DNA of 64,000 bases from an uncultured Lachnoclostridium sp. (GCA_948330435.1 CAOJBY010000019.1:1-64000), one strand, 5' to 3'. Shown: positions 35,018 through 45,261, numbered from the stretch's first letter. Made by a program: numbers and translations. Notes: a model not told the origin generated them from the sequence alone.

Positions 35018-36454
35018 ATGAAACATTCCCTTTTTCTAAAATTTATATTGACCTATGTGGTTTTCGGTTTCTTAAGCTTTTTTATCATTGCCACTTTCAG
35101 TTCTCAGATGACCCTGAATCATCTGACTTCCCAACGGGCGGAGAATCTTTATAAGGAAGCCAATTATATCTCCACCAACTTTGTGCGAAGTTATTACTCC
35201 CGAAGCTATGACACGGATTCCCTCCGGGCCATTCATTCTCAGTTTCAGGCCCTGGATACTTATCTCGGAGCATCCATCTGGCTGTTGAATTCCGACGGAA
35301 GCATTCTGGTTGATTCCGATGTGAGTTTTACGGAGGATTCCTCTCTGCCTATAAGCGACTTTGATCCCACTGATATGGGCAATCGCTATTATATGATTGG
35401 TAACTTCTATGATACCTTTGAAGAAGAGATGCTCTCTGTGGCTGCTCCCATTACCTACAACTTCAGGACCAGAGGTTATGTACTCATTCACATTCCCCTG
35501 TCTTCTATTGAGCATGAACGGGATCAGATTTTGAATATTACTTATCTGACGGTTCTTCTGGTATTCCTTCTCTCCCTTTTGGTACTGGCTGTATTTACCT
35601 TTACCGTGTATCGGCCATTGATGAAGATTACCGAAGCCGCCCGGCAGTATGCTCAGGGAAACTTCAACTATACACTGGAAATCTATGAGGAGGATGAGAT
35701 CGGGCAATTATCGGATACTTTAAACTTCATGGCCCAGGAGCTTCGGGAAACAGACGAATATCAGAAAAAATTCGTAGCCAATATTTCTCATGATTTTCGT
35801 TCTCCTCTGACCTCTATCAAGGGGTATCTGGAAGCCATTCTGGACGGTACTATCCCTCCGGAAATGCAGGAAAAATATCTGAATACGGTTCTCATGGAGA
35901 CGGAACGGCTGAATAAGCTTACCAGCGGCCTACTGGCCCTGAACTCCTTTGACACCAAACGGAATCGGTTGGATATCACGGATTTTGACATTAACGGAGT
36001 GATTAAGAATACCATTGCTTCCTTTGAAGGTCAGTGCCGGGATCGCCGCATCACCCTTGAACTTCTCTTTGATGCCAAGCAGCAATATGTATCTGCGGAT
36101 ATGGGGAAGATTCAGCAGGTTACGTATAACCTGTTAGATAACGCCATTAAGTTCAGCCCAAACGACTCCGTCATTACCATTGAAACTACCCTGCGGCATG
36201 AAAAGGTCTTTATCTCCATAAAGGATGAGGGAATCGGAATTCCCAAAGACAGCATGAAGAAAATCTGGGAGCGTTTTTACAAGACGGACGCTTCTCGTGG
36301 CAAGGATAAGAGAGGAACCGGTTTGGGGCTGTCGATTGTAAAAGAAATCATCACCTCCCACGGAGAGCACATTAATGTTATCTCCACAGAGGGGGTAGGA
36401 ACAGAATTCATCTTCACCCTGCCCCGGGTGCAGGAATCAAAGGAGGATTTATAA
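35018..36454 (+). CDS. Sensor histidine kinase with HAMP domain
   Basis: 478 residues. It has two membrane helices (about 9-30 and 175-200) flanking an extracellular sensor of about 140 residues, a HAMP domain (about 200-250), phospho-acceptor His in NISHDFRSPLTSIKGYLE, N-box QVTYNLLDNAIKFS and G-boxes DEGIGIP and GTGLGLSI. It is the partner of the response regulator just upstream. The signal is unknown. Confidence 0.94.
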   Translation: MKHSLFLKFILTYVVFGFLSFFIIATFSSQMTLNHLTSQRAENLYKEANYISTNFVRSYYSRSYDTDSLRAIHSQFQALDTYLGASIWLLNSDGSILVDSDVSFTEDSSLPISDFDPTDMGNRYYMIGNFYDTFEEEMLSVAAPITYNFRTRGYVLIHIPLSSIEHERDQILNITYLTVLLVFLLSLLVLAVFTFTVYRPLMKITEAARQYAQGNFNYTLEIYEEDEIGQLSDTLNFMAQELRETDEYQKKFVANISHDFRSPLTSIKGYLEAILDGTIPPEMQEKYLNTVLMETERLNKLTSGLLALNSFDTKRNRLDITDFDINGVIKNTIASFEGQCRDRRITLELLFDAKQQYVSADMGKIQQVTYNLLDNAIKFSPNDSVITIETTLRHEKVFISIKDEGIGIPKDSMKKIWERFYKTDASRGKDKRGTGLGLSIVKEIITSHGEHINVISTEGVGTEFIFTLPRVQESKEDL

Positions 36455-36457
36455 TCT

Positions 36458-38209
36458 ATGATCAGGAACACTACTGCAAAAGTATCTTTTCGGCGTTTAA
36501 CCGCCTTGCTTCTTGCCGGCTCTCTTATTTTTTCTATAGCTGCCTGTAAGCCAAAGAAAAGCCCGGAGGAAATACAGGAAAGCTTTGATGCCTTTACGGA
36601 TGAGATCTTTATTTCCGATGTAACAGAAAATATCGTCAATCTTCACTGGACTCTGGCTTTCCCTGAGAACTTTGGAATTGAAGATTACAAAATATCTTTT
36701 GGCGATTTTTCCGAGGAATACGAAGAAGAATCTTTCAAGGAACTGCGTGATATGCTGAAAAAGCTGGACGAATTTGATCGTGAGCTTTTGACGGAAGAAC
36801 AGCAGCTCACTTACGATATTATGCGTACCTACGGAGAAGACACTTTAAAGACAAAAGGGTTCCGGCTTTATTATGATTACCTTTCCCCCACCAATGGGGT
36901 TCAGTCTTACCTGCCCACGCTCCTTACCGAATATAAGTTTTATAAAGAGCAGGACGTATCGGATTATCTGGATGCTCTTGGTCTTTTTCCGGATTATTTT
37001 GCCGACTTAATCGCTTTTGCCAAAGAACAGGCAGATGCGGGATTTTTCATGCCGGATTTTGAAGCGGACAAGGTGATTGATCAGTGTCAGCAGTTTATGG
37101 CGGATCCGGAAACCCACTATATGATTGACAGCTTCAATCTTCGCCTGGACGAGACAGACTTTCTCTCAGAGGAGGACAAGGTTGTTTATCGGGAGGAAAA
37201 TGAGCATCTGATTCAGGATGTGGTGATACCCGCCTACGGTTATCTGGCAGAAGAGCTTGGAAAGCTGAAAGGATCCGGGAAAAATGATGCTGGTCTTTAT
37301 TATTTTGATAAGGGACGGGAATTTTATGAGCTTCTTGTCCGGGATTCCACCGGCTCCGACAAGTCCGTAAAGGAAATCGAAAATATGATTCTGGATAAGA
37401 TGCAGACAGATCTGGAAACTATCTGGAATATGGCTTTGGACGGGGATGCCTTTGACCGAATGATGGATTGCCCGGTGGAACTGGACGATCCTTATGAGGT
37501 GCTGAACCTTTTGAAAGACGGGATTGCCAGAGATTTTCCTGTGCCGGATGAGCTTCCCTTTGAAGTGAATTATGTTCCGGCATCCATGGAGGAGTATATG
37601 AACCCGGCTTACTATATTCTTCCCCCTATTGACTATCTGGAGAATAATGTTATCTACATCAATAATGCTCATTCTACGGATGATATTGAACAGTTTGTCA
37701 CCCTGGCACATGAGGGTTTCCCTGGTCATCTCTATCAGACCACTTATTTCTATGGTAAGAATCCGTCTGCCATCCGAAAGCTTTTTGGCTTCTCCGGATA
37801 CTCAGAGGGGTGGGGAACCTACGCAGAGGTGTATGCCTACCGCCTGGCCGGAATTGACGATACGATGATTCTTCTGAATGAACTCAACAAGTCTTATTCC
37901 TTTGCCCTCTATTGTCTGGCTGATATCGGCATCAATTATGAGGGGTGGACTTTCGAGGATACTCAGGACTTTCTGGGCGTTGATGAGGAAACCTGCCGTG
38001 AGGTCTATGAGATTCTGGTGGAAGAGCCTGCTCTTTACCTGGCCTACTATGGAGGTTATCTGGAATTTGTAGAGCTTCGGGAAAAGGCGGAGGAAGCACT
38101 GGGCGAGCAGTTTGATCTGAAAGAATTCCACACCTTCCTGCTGGATGTGGGACCTGCTCAGTTTGAGATTATTGAAGATCGGTTGGATAAGTGGCTGGAT
38201 GCTCGGTAG
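36458..38209 (+). CDS. DUF885 lipoprotein, predicted zinc carboxypeptidase-like
   Basis: 583 residues. A signal peptide ends at a lipobox (FSIAACKPK, Cys29), followed by a large helical DUF885 domain with the metal-binding motif HEGFPGH near 426 and a downstream Glu in GYSEGWGTYAE. DUF885 proteins resemble M32-like metallopeptidases. It starts 3 bases after the kinase stop, with GGAGG in the kinase end, so it is in the same unit and may be a regulatory target or sensor partner. Confidence 0.88.
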   Translation: MIRNTTAKVSFRRLTALLLAGSLIFSIAACKPKKSPEEIQESFDAFTDEIFISDVTENIVNLHWTLAFPENFGIEDYKISFGDFSEEYEEESFKELRDMLKKLDEFDRELLTEEQQLTYDIMRTYGEDTLKTKGFRLYYDYLSPTNGVQSYLPTLLTEYKFYKEQDVSDYLDALGLFPDYFADLIAFAKEQADAGFFMPDFEADKVIDQCQQFMADPETHYMIDSFNLRLDETDFLSEEDKVVYREENEHLIQDVVIPAYGYLAEELGKLKGSGKNDAGLYYFDKGREFYELLVRDSTGSDKSVKEIENMILDKMQTDLETIWNMALDGDAFDRMMDCPVELDDPYEVLNLLKDGIARDFPVPDELPFEVNYVPASMEEYMNPAYYILPPIDYLENNVIYINNAHSTDDIEQFVTLAHEGFPGHLYQTTYFYGKNPSAIRKLFGFSGYSEGWGTYAEVYAYRLAGIDDTMILLNELNKSYSFALYCLADIGINYEGWTFEDTQDFLGVDEETCREVYEILVEEPALYLAYYGGYLEFVELREKAEEALGEQFDLKEFHTFLLDVGPAQFEIIEDRLDKWLDAR

Positions 38210-38213
38210 AGCA
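38194..38213 (+). terminator. Weak hairpin at the end of the DUF885 gene
   Basis: GGATGCTC pairs with GAGCATCC around the stop codon, with only a short T stretch further on. It may be a poor terminator. The remaining spacer to 38425 is AT-rich and shows nothing else I can name. Confidence 0.45.
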
Positions 38214-38425
38214 TCCAACTGGCTGTAACCTTTTCATACAAGTGATTTCACTATAAAAGAATATAAACAATTAAATCTTGTTATCACAATAAAGTCAGCA
38301 CCTTCTTTATTCCATTTTGACTTCCAATCTTTAAAATAAGAATGGAACATTCTTCCAAATTGTATTGCAGAGATACTTCCTCTAATTCTAATAAACTTTC
38401 ATCTACCTTGATACAATATCAAATT

Positions 38426-40711
38426 CTATCCCTTATAATAATTAATCAGGCACCCTTTCAATATGATCTCACGTTCATCATCTGTAAGGGCTCCCAGGCG
38501 AAGCGTTACCTCCCTGCCCTGTTCTCCATTCACATAAGCCTTTATCTCACTCTGCTTTTCCTCAATCCCTTTTCGAATCTCAGGAACAAACAGGAAATCT
38601 CCCTTGGTAAAGGGCAACTCTCCCTCATCAATCAGGAATGGCAGCATACCCCAGTTAATCAGGTTGGAGCGATAACGCTTGGTGGCGTAGGAATTGGAAA
38701 TATTTGCCCAGCCGCCCAGCACCTTCTGGCAGGAAGCCGCCTGCTCTCTGGCGGAACCATCTCCTGGCTTCACGGCAAAAATAGTACTTCCCACACCTAC
38801 ATTTGTCTTGTCCACACCCGGATACCAGGAATCCAAAGCCTTAAAGATCTCTTTCAGCTCCGGAACCGCCTCTGCCGGACACTCGCCTGCCTCAATCGCT
38901 TTCTGAGCCACCTGGATCTCCTTGGCAAGTCCCACATAAGCAGGATCCTTTCTGGAGAGCGTAAACTCCGCAAGTCCCAGAGGATTGGAGCGATAGGAAG
39001 AAGTCTCACCGGAGGGAATCAGTTCGTCCGTAGTGGTAACCGGATCATGAATCTCAGATACTACTTTCAGAATCATATGCTCCGGCAACGCAGGCATTGC
39101 CGGCCAATCCTTGATATTGGGGCCAAACTTAATCTCTACATCCGGATCTGCAACGCCTTTGCTGTCAAATACCCGGTTCTCATAAATCTTACTGTCAAAG
39201 AAATATCTTGGATTCGTATATTTTACATCAACCTCCGTAGCCGCTGTCAAGTAGCCCTTATTGGCTGCCGTAGCCGCAATAGACCGTGCATCCATCAGTG
39301 CCACGGACGCAATCTGTCCATTCTGAAGCTTGGAACCCTCCCGGTTGGGGAAGTTTCTGGTTGAATGGCGGATACTGAATCCGTTGTTGGAGGGCGTGTC
39401 ACCGGCTCCAAAGCATGGGCCGCAGAAAGCCGTCTTCATAACGGCCCCCGTCTCCATAAGGGTTGCCGCTGCTCCATTCTTTACCAGTTCCATATACACC
39501 GGCATACTGGCCGGATACACGCTTAAGGTAAACTCGTCTGGTCCAATGCTGGCACCTTTCAGAATATCAGCTGCCGCACAGATATTTTCAAAACCGCCGC
39601 CCGCACAGCCTGCGATAATACCCTGATCCACATACAGCTTTCCGTCACGAATCTTGTCTGTCAGCCGGAAGTCTACCGCATCTCCCAGGCTTACCAGTGC
39701 CTTTTTCTCCACATCACGAAGAATATCCTCCAGATTCTCCTTTACCTCCTCGATAGTATAGGTATTGCTGGGATGGAAAGGCATGGCGATCATAGGCTTA
39801 ATAGCACTCAGATCCACATAAATCATGCCGTCATAGTAAACGGCCGTTCCCGGCTTCAATTCCGCATAGTCTTCACTTCTGCCGTGAGTCTCATAGAACT
39901 CCCTAATCACGTCATCCGTCTTCCAGATAGAGGACAGACAGGTGGTCTCTGTGGTCATTACATCGATTCCAATCCGGAAATCAGCACTTAAGTTCTCCAC
40001 TCCGTCGCCGATGAACTCCATCACCTTGTTATTTACATAGCCTTTTTCAAACACGGCACCGATAATAGCCAGAGCCACATCCTGTGGACCTACGCCTTTC
40101 TGAGGTTCCCCTGTCAGGTAAACACCTACTATGCCCGGCATAGGAATATCATAGGTCTTGTTAAGAAGCTGCTTCACCAGCTCCGGTCCGCCCTCTCCCA
40201 TGGCCATAGTGCCAAGAGCTCCGTAACGGGTATGGCTGTCAGAGCCGAGAATCATCTTTCCCCCTGCTGCCAGCATCTCACGGGCAAACTGATGGATCAC
40301 CGCCTGATGAGGAGGAACATATACACCGCCATATTTCTTGGCACAGGTAAGACCGTACATATGGTCGTCCTCATTGATGGTTCCGCCCACTGCACAAAGG
40401 CTGTTGTGGCAGTTGGTCAGCACATAGGGAATGGGAAACTTCTCTAACCCCGATGCACGGGCAGTCTGAATAATTCCCACAAAGGTGATATCATGGGATG
40501 TCAGCTTATCAAACTTAATCTCCAGTTTTTCCATATTGCCAGATGTATTGTGTGCTTCTAAAATTCCATAAGCAATAGTCTGCTTCTTCGCCTCCTCCTT
40601 CGAGGGTGCCTTGCCAAGCCTGCTCTCCAGAACACTTACCGCATCCTTACTGTCCGGAATAATCTCCGTCCCATTCAGCACATAGGCTCCGCCTTCAAAC
40701 AATTGAATCAT
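38426..40711 (-). CDS. acn: Aconitate hydratase (mitochondrial/AcnA-like type)
   Basis: Isomerises citrate and isocitrate through aconitate. The 761 residues contain the three-domain catalytic part with 4Fe-4S cysteines in GLTCAKKYGG or CAGGGFENIC and CGPCFGAGD, SDSHTRYGALGTMAMGEGG, and the C-terminal swivel domain with NSYATKRYRSNL. ATG at 40711 has GGAGGAG upstream; an earlier in-frame start nine codons upstream lies in element B. No citrate synthase or isocitrate dehydrogenase is nearby. A two-component pair lies directly upstream on the same strand. Confidence 0.94.
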   Translation of the reverse strand: MIQLFEGGAYVLNGTEIIPDSKDAVSVLESRLGKAPSKEEAKKQTIAYGILEAHNTSGNMEKLEIKFDKLTSHDITFVGIIQTARASGLEKFPIPYVLTNCHNSLCAVGGTINEDDHMYGLTCAKKYGGVYVPPHQAVIHQFAREMLAAGGKMILGSDSHTRYGALGTMAMGEGGPELVKQLLNKTYDIPMPGIVGVYLTGEPQKGVGPQDVALAIIGAVFEKGYVNNKVMEFIGDGVENLSADFRIGIDVMTTETTCLSSIWKTDDVIREFYETHGRSEDYAELKPGTAVYYDGMIYVDLSAIKPMIAMPFHPSNTYTIEEVKENLEDILRDVEKKALVSLGDAVDFRLTDKIRDGKLYVDQGIIAGCAGGGFENICAAADILKGASIGPDEFTLSVYPASMPVYMELVKNGAAATLMETGAVMKTAFCGPCFGAGDTPSNNGFSIRHSTRNFPNREGSKLQNGQIASVALMDARSIAATAANKGYLTAATEVDVKYTNPRYFFDSKIYENRVFDSKGVADPDVEIKFGPNIKDWPAMPALPEHMILKVVSEIHDPVTTTDELIPSGETSSYRSNPLGLAEFTLSRKDPAYVGLAKEIQVAQKAIEAGECPAEAVPELKEIFKALDSWYPGVDKTNVGVGSTIFAVKPGDGSAREQAASCQKVLGGWANISNSYATKRYRSNLINWGMLPFLIDEGELPFTKGDFLFVPEIRKGIEEKQSEIKAYVNGEQGREVTLRLGALTDDEREIILKGCLINYYKG

Positions 40712-40728
40712 AATGCTCCTCCTATTCG

Positions 40729-40839
40729 AGTACCGCAATATTCAATTCGTACACCTTTATATAGATCAATTTCCAGCCACAAAAGCATGTGTCTGTAAAT
40801 CGATCTGTGCACGAATTGAATATTGCTGTTTTCAGTACC
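40729..40839 (-). repeat. Nested palindromic leader element, copy B
   Basis: The outer stem GCAATATTCAATTCGT (40735-40750) pairs perfectly with 40811-40826. Inner stem AGATCAATTT (40763-40772) pairs with 40797-40806 with one wobble. A short central hairpin CACA/TGTG lies at 40778-40791. AGTACC stands at both ends (40729-40734, 40834-40839). It lies immediately upstream of the acn Shine-Dalgarno sequence. The outer stem has no sequence in common with copy A beyond its first bases, yet the middle matches it closely. Confidence 0.85.
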
Positions 40840-40878
40840 ACTAATTTATTATAAATAGCCCCGCCCAAGATTGCAAGT

Positions 40879-43503
40879 TTATTCTGGCAGAATTTCCGCC
40901 TGCTGAAGATTCTTCTCCTGATTTTCTGCTGCGATCTCCTCTTTGGCGGCCTCCGGGAAAATAATTGTTATTTTGAATAAATCTCCGTCCAGATAGATAT
41001 CAAAGCTTCCTTTCTGCAGCTCCGTCAGCGTCTTGGCGATGGAAAGCCCAAGGCCGCTTCCCTCCGTACTTCTTGCCACATCTCCACGGATAAAACGCTC
41101 CGTCAGCTCCCCTGCCTGAATATTCAGAGGCTGCTCTGAAATGTTCTTAATATGGAACCGCACCATATGCCCCACTACTGTTAGTTCCACATAAACTCTC
41201 GTCCTGGGCATAGCGTATTTTGCCACATTTCCATATACATTTTCGAGAATCCGCCAGATTCTGCGGCCATCCGCCTCAATAATGACTGGCTCTTTCGGCA
41301 AATTCACCACAAGCTGCAGCTCTCGATCCTCAAACTTCTCACTGAATTCACCGTTTGTCTGATTAATAAGCTCCTGAAAATTAATTCTTACAAGTTCAAG
41401 CTTCACATTTCCAGAGCTAATCTTGGAAGCCTCCACAAGATCATCCGTCAGATGCTTTAATCGTTGAGACTTATCCTCCAGAATTGCAATGTAATTCTTT
41501 GCCCGTTCATTCTGGATATCCTCCCGCTTCAGCAAATCCACATAATTGATAATGGAGGTAAGGGGTGTCTTAATATCATGGGACACATTGGTAATCAGAT
41601 CTGTTTTCAGCCTCTCATCTTTTACGCTCTGTTCCACTGCTGTGGAAAGCCCCTCTCCAATGTGATTGATCGCTTCCGCCATTAGCAGACTGTCTCCGGA
41701 AAGCTTTTCCGTGGCAATCTGATGATTCAGATCTCCTTCGGAAATCTTCCGAATTCCATCCAGTACATTCTTACGCTGCTGGGCCTGCTGTAACAAAATC
41801 ACCCCCGCCGCAATATCAAAAATAATAATCAGTAAAAATCCAAAGGTTCCAAGAAGCAGCAATAACCCATTGCCTATCAAAAATATCCCATAGGACAACA
41901 TCACTCTCGTAGTCACTTTCCAATTTCGCACCACACGGTAGCAGCTATTCAAGATTTTATGAAGCACACTGTTGTTCCAAAGAGTCCTGGTCTTAATCCG
42001 CCTTACCAGACTCAAGTAGCCCCAGAGGAAAATGAAATTCAGTGCAAAGGTAATCACCCCGCCGAAGACTCCCGCCTCCCAGATACCGGCTACTCTGTCG
42101 TACAGCATAGCTCCCGCAAGAAGAACCAGCCATGCAGGGAGCACCAGCAATAGTACGGCTCCTTCTGTCTGAATCCGGTCAAAACCGTTAAGCCGAACGC
42201 TTTTGTCCTCTTCTTCTGTTCCTCTTCCCGTTGCCAATGTGAGATACACAAGGGTCAGGAGATACAAAATTCCTCCCAAAAGCACTCCATATATGGCCAG
42301 GCGGCTGATAGGCCGAATCTCCTCATATTGCTGCTTGTAAGCCTGCAGATTATCACTTGCCACATAACTGGGATCAATCATAATCGCCAGAATATAATTT
42401 CCATCCACCGACATGGGGTAATCTTTCAGATAACTGCTGATCTCACTTAAAGAAATGGGCATGTGGCTGGATTCAAAACTCATATCAGAACTGTCAAAGA
42501 TCAGGAAATCCGGATGCTTCCGAATATAAGACAAGATACTGTCCCGATCCGATATCTCCGTATCTCCAAAGCTTTTGATATTCGTAACAGTTTTCTGCTC
42601 ATAATCCTGTTTTGTCAGCCGTGTCACACTCTCCGGCAGCACCAGATACCGCATATTAGTCATACTGGGGCTGAACAGCTCCAGGTTCTCTTTATAGGAA
42701 TAAAAATCATTGTAAATATCACCCAGGACGCTTTCCAGTGCTCCGTATATCTCCTGAAGTTCCTGGGTGGATAATCTCTGGGACTCTGCATAGTCAATAA
42801 TGCTGTCATATTCCGCCGGAGCATAACGCTCGTCTATGGCCATGAACTCCTCCACGTTCTGGATCACTGCCTGCCCAAATATGCCCTCCACTTCTTCCGC
42901 AAAAGCCTCCGACCCGTCCCCGGCCACAAACTCCTCATCCGTTTCTATATCGGAGTTCTCCTCCATGCTCTCCTCAATATAAGAGAGGGCTTCATCATAA
43001 GATACGGAAACAGAAGCCACTGCCGTCCCACCGTCATAGATAGCCTGCTCCGTATAATTCATGGAGCTTTTGGAGATATAACCCACCTTTCCATCATCAT
43101 AGGTTATCTTAAGCAGTGTACTGTATTCGCACCCATCCAGAGACCAGTTCAAAAGATCCGTCAGTTTATAGCAGAGACCTCCGTCCTCTGCTTTTGTGTG
43201 CAAAATCTGATTCTCAGATGCATACTCCTGAACATTTAAAACCAATGACGCATCATAGGCACCATCTTTCTCAAATTTACTCTCCCGGCTTGCCGCACGG
43301 ATGCAGCGGTGAATCTGTTCTCTCACTTCTCCCTGAAAATACGCCGTATTCTCAAAGGTTTCATCCTCCTGCAGTGCCCGAAACCCATTATTTCCCACAT
43401 AAAACATGCTGACGGCAATGGACAGCACCAGCACAACCGCACAAACCTGATTTAAAATAAGGGCAAGAGCTTTCCAGCCCCTGGAATATTCCCATCGTCT
43501 CAT
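40879..43503 (-). CDS. Large sensor histidine kinase
   Basis: 874 residues. An N-terminal helix (about 10-32) is followed by a very large extracellular region (about 35-400) and a bundle of about six further helices (about 400-590). Then come a HAMP-like linker, phospho-acceptor His in NVSHDIKTPLTSIINYVDLL, and an HATPase domain ending in GSGLGLSIAKTLTEL. The C terminus is Glu-rich. It starts 2 bases after the response regulator stop. The architecture (extracellular stalk plus multi-helix block) occurs in Firmicutes kinases for envelope or antibiotic stress, but the signal is not visible. Confidence 0.92.
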   Translation of the reverse strand: MRRWEYSRGWKALALILNQVCAVVLVLSIAVSMFYVGNNGFRALQEDETFENTAYFQGEVREQIHRCIRAASRESKFEKDGAYDASLVLNVQEYASENQILHTKAEDGGLCYKLTDLLNWSLDGCEYSTLLKITYDDGKVGYISKSSMNYTEQAIYDGGTAVASVSVSYDEALSYIEESMEENSDIETDEEFVAGDGSEAFAEEVEGIFGQAVIQNVEEFMAIDERYAPAEYDSIIDYAESQRLSTQELQEIYGALESVLGDIYNDFYSYKENLELFSPSMTNMRYLVLPESVTRLTKQDYEQKTVTNIKSFGDTEISDRDSILSYIRKHPDFLIFDSSDMSFESSHMPISLSEISSYLKDYPMSVDGNYILAIMIDPSYVASDNLQAYKQQYEEIRPISRLAIYGVLLGGILYLLTLVYLTLATGRGTEEEDKSVRLNGFDRIQTEGAVLLLVLPAWLVLLAGAMLYDRVAGIWEAGVFGGVITFALNFIFLWGYLSLVRRIKTRTLWNNSVLHKILNSCYRVVRNWKVTTRVMLSYGIFLIGNGLLLLLGTFGFLLIIIFDIAAGVILLQQAQQRKNVLDGIRKISEGDLNHQIATEKLSGDSLLMAEAINHIGEGLSTAVEQSVKDERLKTDLITNVSHDIKTPLTSIINYVDLLKREDIQNERAKNYIAILEDKSQRLKHLTDDLVEASKISSGNVKLELVRINFQELINQTNGEFSEKFEDRELQLVVNLPKEPVIIEADGRRIWRILENVYGNVAKYAMPRTRVYVELTVVGHMVRFHIKNISEQPLNIQAGELTERFIRGDVARSTEGSGLGLSIAKTLTELQKGSFDIYLDGDLFKITIIFPEAAKEEIAAENQEKNLQQAEILPE

Positions 43504-43505
43504 TC

Positions 43506-44204
43506 CTACAGCTTCTCCACTTTATAGCCGATTCCCCACACTACTTTAAGGTAGCGGGGTTCTTTTGCGTTGATCTCAATCTTTTCACGAATATGACGGA
43601 TGTGCACCGCCACTGTGTTATCCGCCCCGATGGCATCCTCATTCCAGATGCTCTCGTAAATCTGGTTGATGGAAAATACCTTTCCCTGATTTTTCACCAG
43701 AAGAAGCAGGATATTGTACTCAATAGGTGTCAGCTTTACCGGCTCACCGTCTACGGTTACTTCTTTTAAATCGTCGTTCATCACCAGACCGCCGGTCTGA
43801 TAGACTTTATGAGCATCCTCCGCTGCGTTGCCAAGCTTTGTGTAACGGCGAAGCTGAGATTTCACACGGGCCACCAGTTCCAGAGGATTGAAAGGCTTCG
43901 TCACATAATCGTCGGCCCCGATATTTAAACCCAGAATCTTGTCCGCATCCTCAGATTTAGCAGACAGAATGATAATGGGAATGCTGCTCTTTTCCCGAAT
44001 CTTCAGAGTGGCTCGAAGACCATCCAGCTTGGGCATCATGATATCAATAATGAGCAGCTGTATCTCATGCTTCTCCATCATACTGACTGCCTGAAGACCG
44101 TCATAGGCCTTTAGAATGTGGTAACCCTCCTGAGACAGATAGATATCTATGGCGTCCACAATTTCTTTGTCATCATCACATACTAAAACGGTATTTGTAT
44201 TCAT
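43506..44204 (-). CDS. OmpR-family response regulator
   Basis: 232 residues: receiver domain (VCDDDKEIVDAI, phospho-acceptor Asp in LLIIDIMMPKLDG, Lys in YVTKPFN) and a winged-helix DNA-binding domain (LTPIEYNILLLLVKNQGKVF, AVHIRHIREKIE). ATG at 44204 is chosen, with GAGG 8 bases upstream; ATG codons up to seven codons earlier are less well placed. It heads the unit with the large kinase and perhaps acn. Confidence 0.94.
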   Translation of the reverse strand: MNTNTVLVCDDDKEIVDAIDIYLSQEGYHILKAYDGLQAVSMMEKHEIQLLIIDIMMPKLDGLRATLKIREKSSIPIIILSAKSEDADKILGLNIGADDYVTKPFNPLELVARVKSQLRRYTKLGNAAEDAHKVYQTGGLVMNDDLKEVTVDGEPVKLTPIEYNILLLLVKNQGKVFSINQIYESIWNEDAIGADNTVAVHIRHIREKIEINAKEPRYLKVVWGIGYKVEKL

Positions 44205-44242
44205 CTTCATCACCTCTGCTCCCATTTTACCGATTCTTCCTG

Positions 44243-44292
44243 ATTATAACAAGGCTTTTTTAAGTTCTATGGGAAGTAATTCTTAAGAATTT
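44243..44292 (-). promoter_or_regulatory. Promoter with perfect palindrome upstream of the response regulator
   Basis: On the minus strand an extended -10 TGTTATAAT (-10 box at 44243-44248) lies about 40 bases before the start. The 14-base perfect palindrome AATTCTTAAGAATT (44279-44292) lies just upstream of the -35 position, a fitting place for an activator or autoregulator site. Confidence 0.5.
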
Positions 44293-44319
44293 GTTACTAT
44301 TTTGCTTTATATATAAAAA

Positions 44320-44356
44320 GGGAGAGAATCAGATGTTAATGCCATCCGTTCTCTCC
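44320..44356 (-). terminator. Intrinsic terminator of the degV unit
   Basis: GGAGAGAA (44321-44328) pairs with TTCTCTCC (44349-44356). On the minus strand it is followed by CTTTTTATA. It closes the nadE-degV unit and separates it from the response regulator gene. Confidence 0.8.
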
Positions 44357-44371
44357 TATTGTCTCATATTG

Positions 44372-45256
44372 TTATTTTAGATACTCCGCATACTTTTCTT
44401 CACTGGCACTTAGAAATACGATTCCAATGATCCCCGGGCCCGTGTGTGCTCCGATTGCACAGCCCACCTGGGATTCTATGATCTTCTTACAATGGTATTT
44501 TTCCTCCAGCATTTCTTTCACCTTGGCACAGACTTCTGGATCGTTGCCGTGGACAATGCCTATCTCCTGCTTTTCCAGGCCTACTCCCCGTTCGCCTACG
44601 ATCTCCACACAGCGTTTCAGAGATTTCATCCGTCCCCGAACTTTTTCAATGGCTACCAGGGCTCCGTCATCGTTTACCTCAATGATGGGCTTCAAATCCA
44701 GCACTCCGCCCAGTACAGCGGAGGTTTTGCTTAAGCGTCCGCCCTTGTACAGATATTCCAGCGTATCTACGGTTACAATGTGCTCCATATTGTCAAAGAA
44801 ATACCGGGCCGCTTCCACAATCAGCTCCTTGGGTGCTCCATTCTCCTGCATACGAAGAAGCTTTATAACACCCAGTCCAAAACCCATGGATGCACACTTG
44901 GAATCCACAATGGTAATCTGGAAATCCGGATATTCTTCCAGAAGCTCCTCCTTAGCCAGATTGGCCGCATTAAATGTTCCGGCAATTCCGGTGGAAAAAC
45001 ACAGATAAAGAACTTCGTCGCCTGCCTTTGCATAGGTTTCAAAATTCTCCCGGAACATAAATTGGTTAATGTGGTAGGTCTTAATCTCCGCCCCCTCTGC
45101 CTGAATACGATAAAAATCCTTTGGCATAATCGTTTTTCCGTCAAAATAGTCGGTACCATTGATGGTCACAGGTGTAGGTATTACGTGAAGCTGATATTTC
45201 TCAATAATTTCTTTGGGCAAATCCGTTGCCGAATCCGTAACAATCTTAAAAGCCAT
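44372..45256 (-). CDS. DegV family fatty acid-binding protein
   Basis: 294-residue cytoplasmic protein of the DegV/FakB family, which binds a fatty acid for phosphorylation by FakA. It starts IVTDSATDLPKE and has DYFDGKTIMPKDFY, LCFSTGIAGTF and VDTLEYLYKGGRLSKTSA, all typical. The C-terminal SQVGCAIGAHTGPGIIGI loop is also typical. FakA is not in the window. It begins 10 bases after the nadE stop with AGGAGG upstream. Confidence 0.93.
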   Translation of the reverse strand: MAFKIVTDSATDLPKEIIEKYQLHVIPTPVTINGTDYFDGKTIMPKDFYRIQAEGAEIKTYHINQFMFRENFETYAKAGDEVLYLCFSTGIAGTFNAANLAKEELLEEYPDFQITIVDSKCASMGFGLGVIKLLRMQENGAPKELIVEAARYFFDNMEHIVTVDTLEYLYKGGRLSKTSAVLGGVLDLKPIIEVNDDGALVAIEKVRGRMKSLKRCVEIVGERGVGLEKQEIGIVHGNDPEVCAKVKEMLEEKYHCKKIIESQVGCAIGAHTGPGIIGIVFLSASEEKYAEYLK

Positions 45257-45261
45257 CTTTA

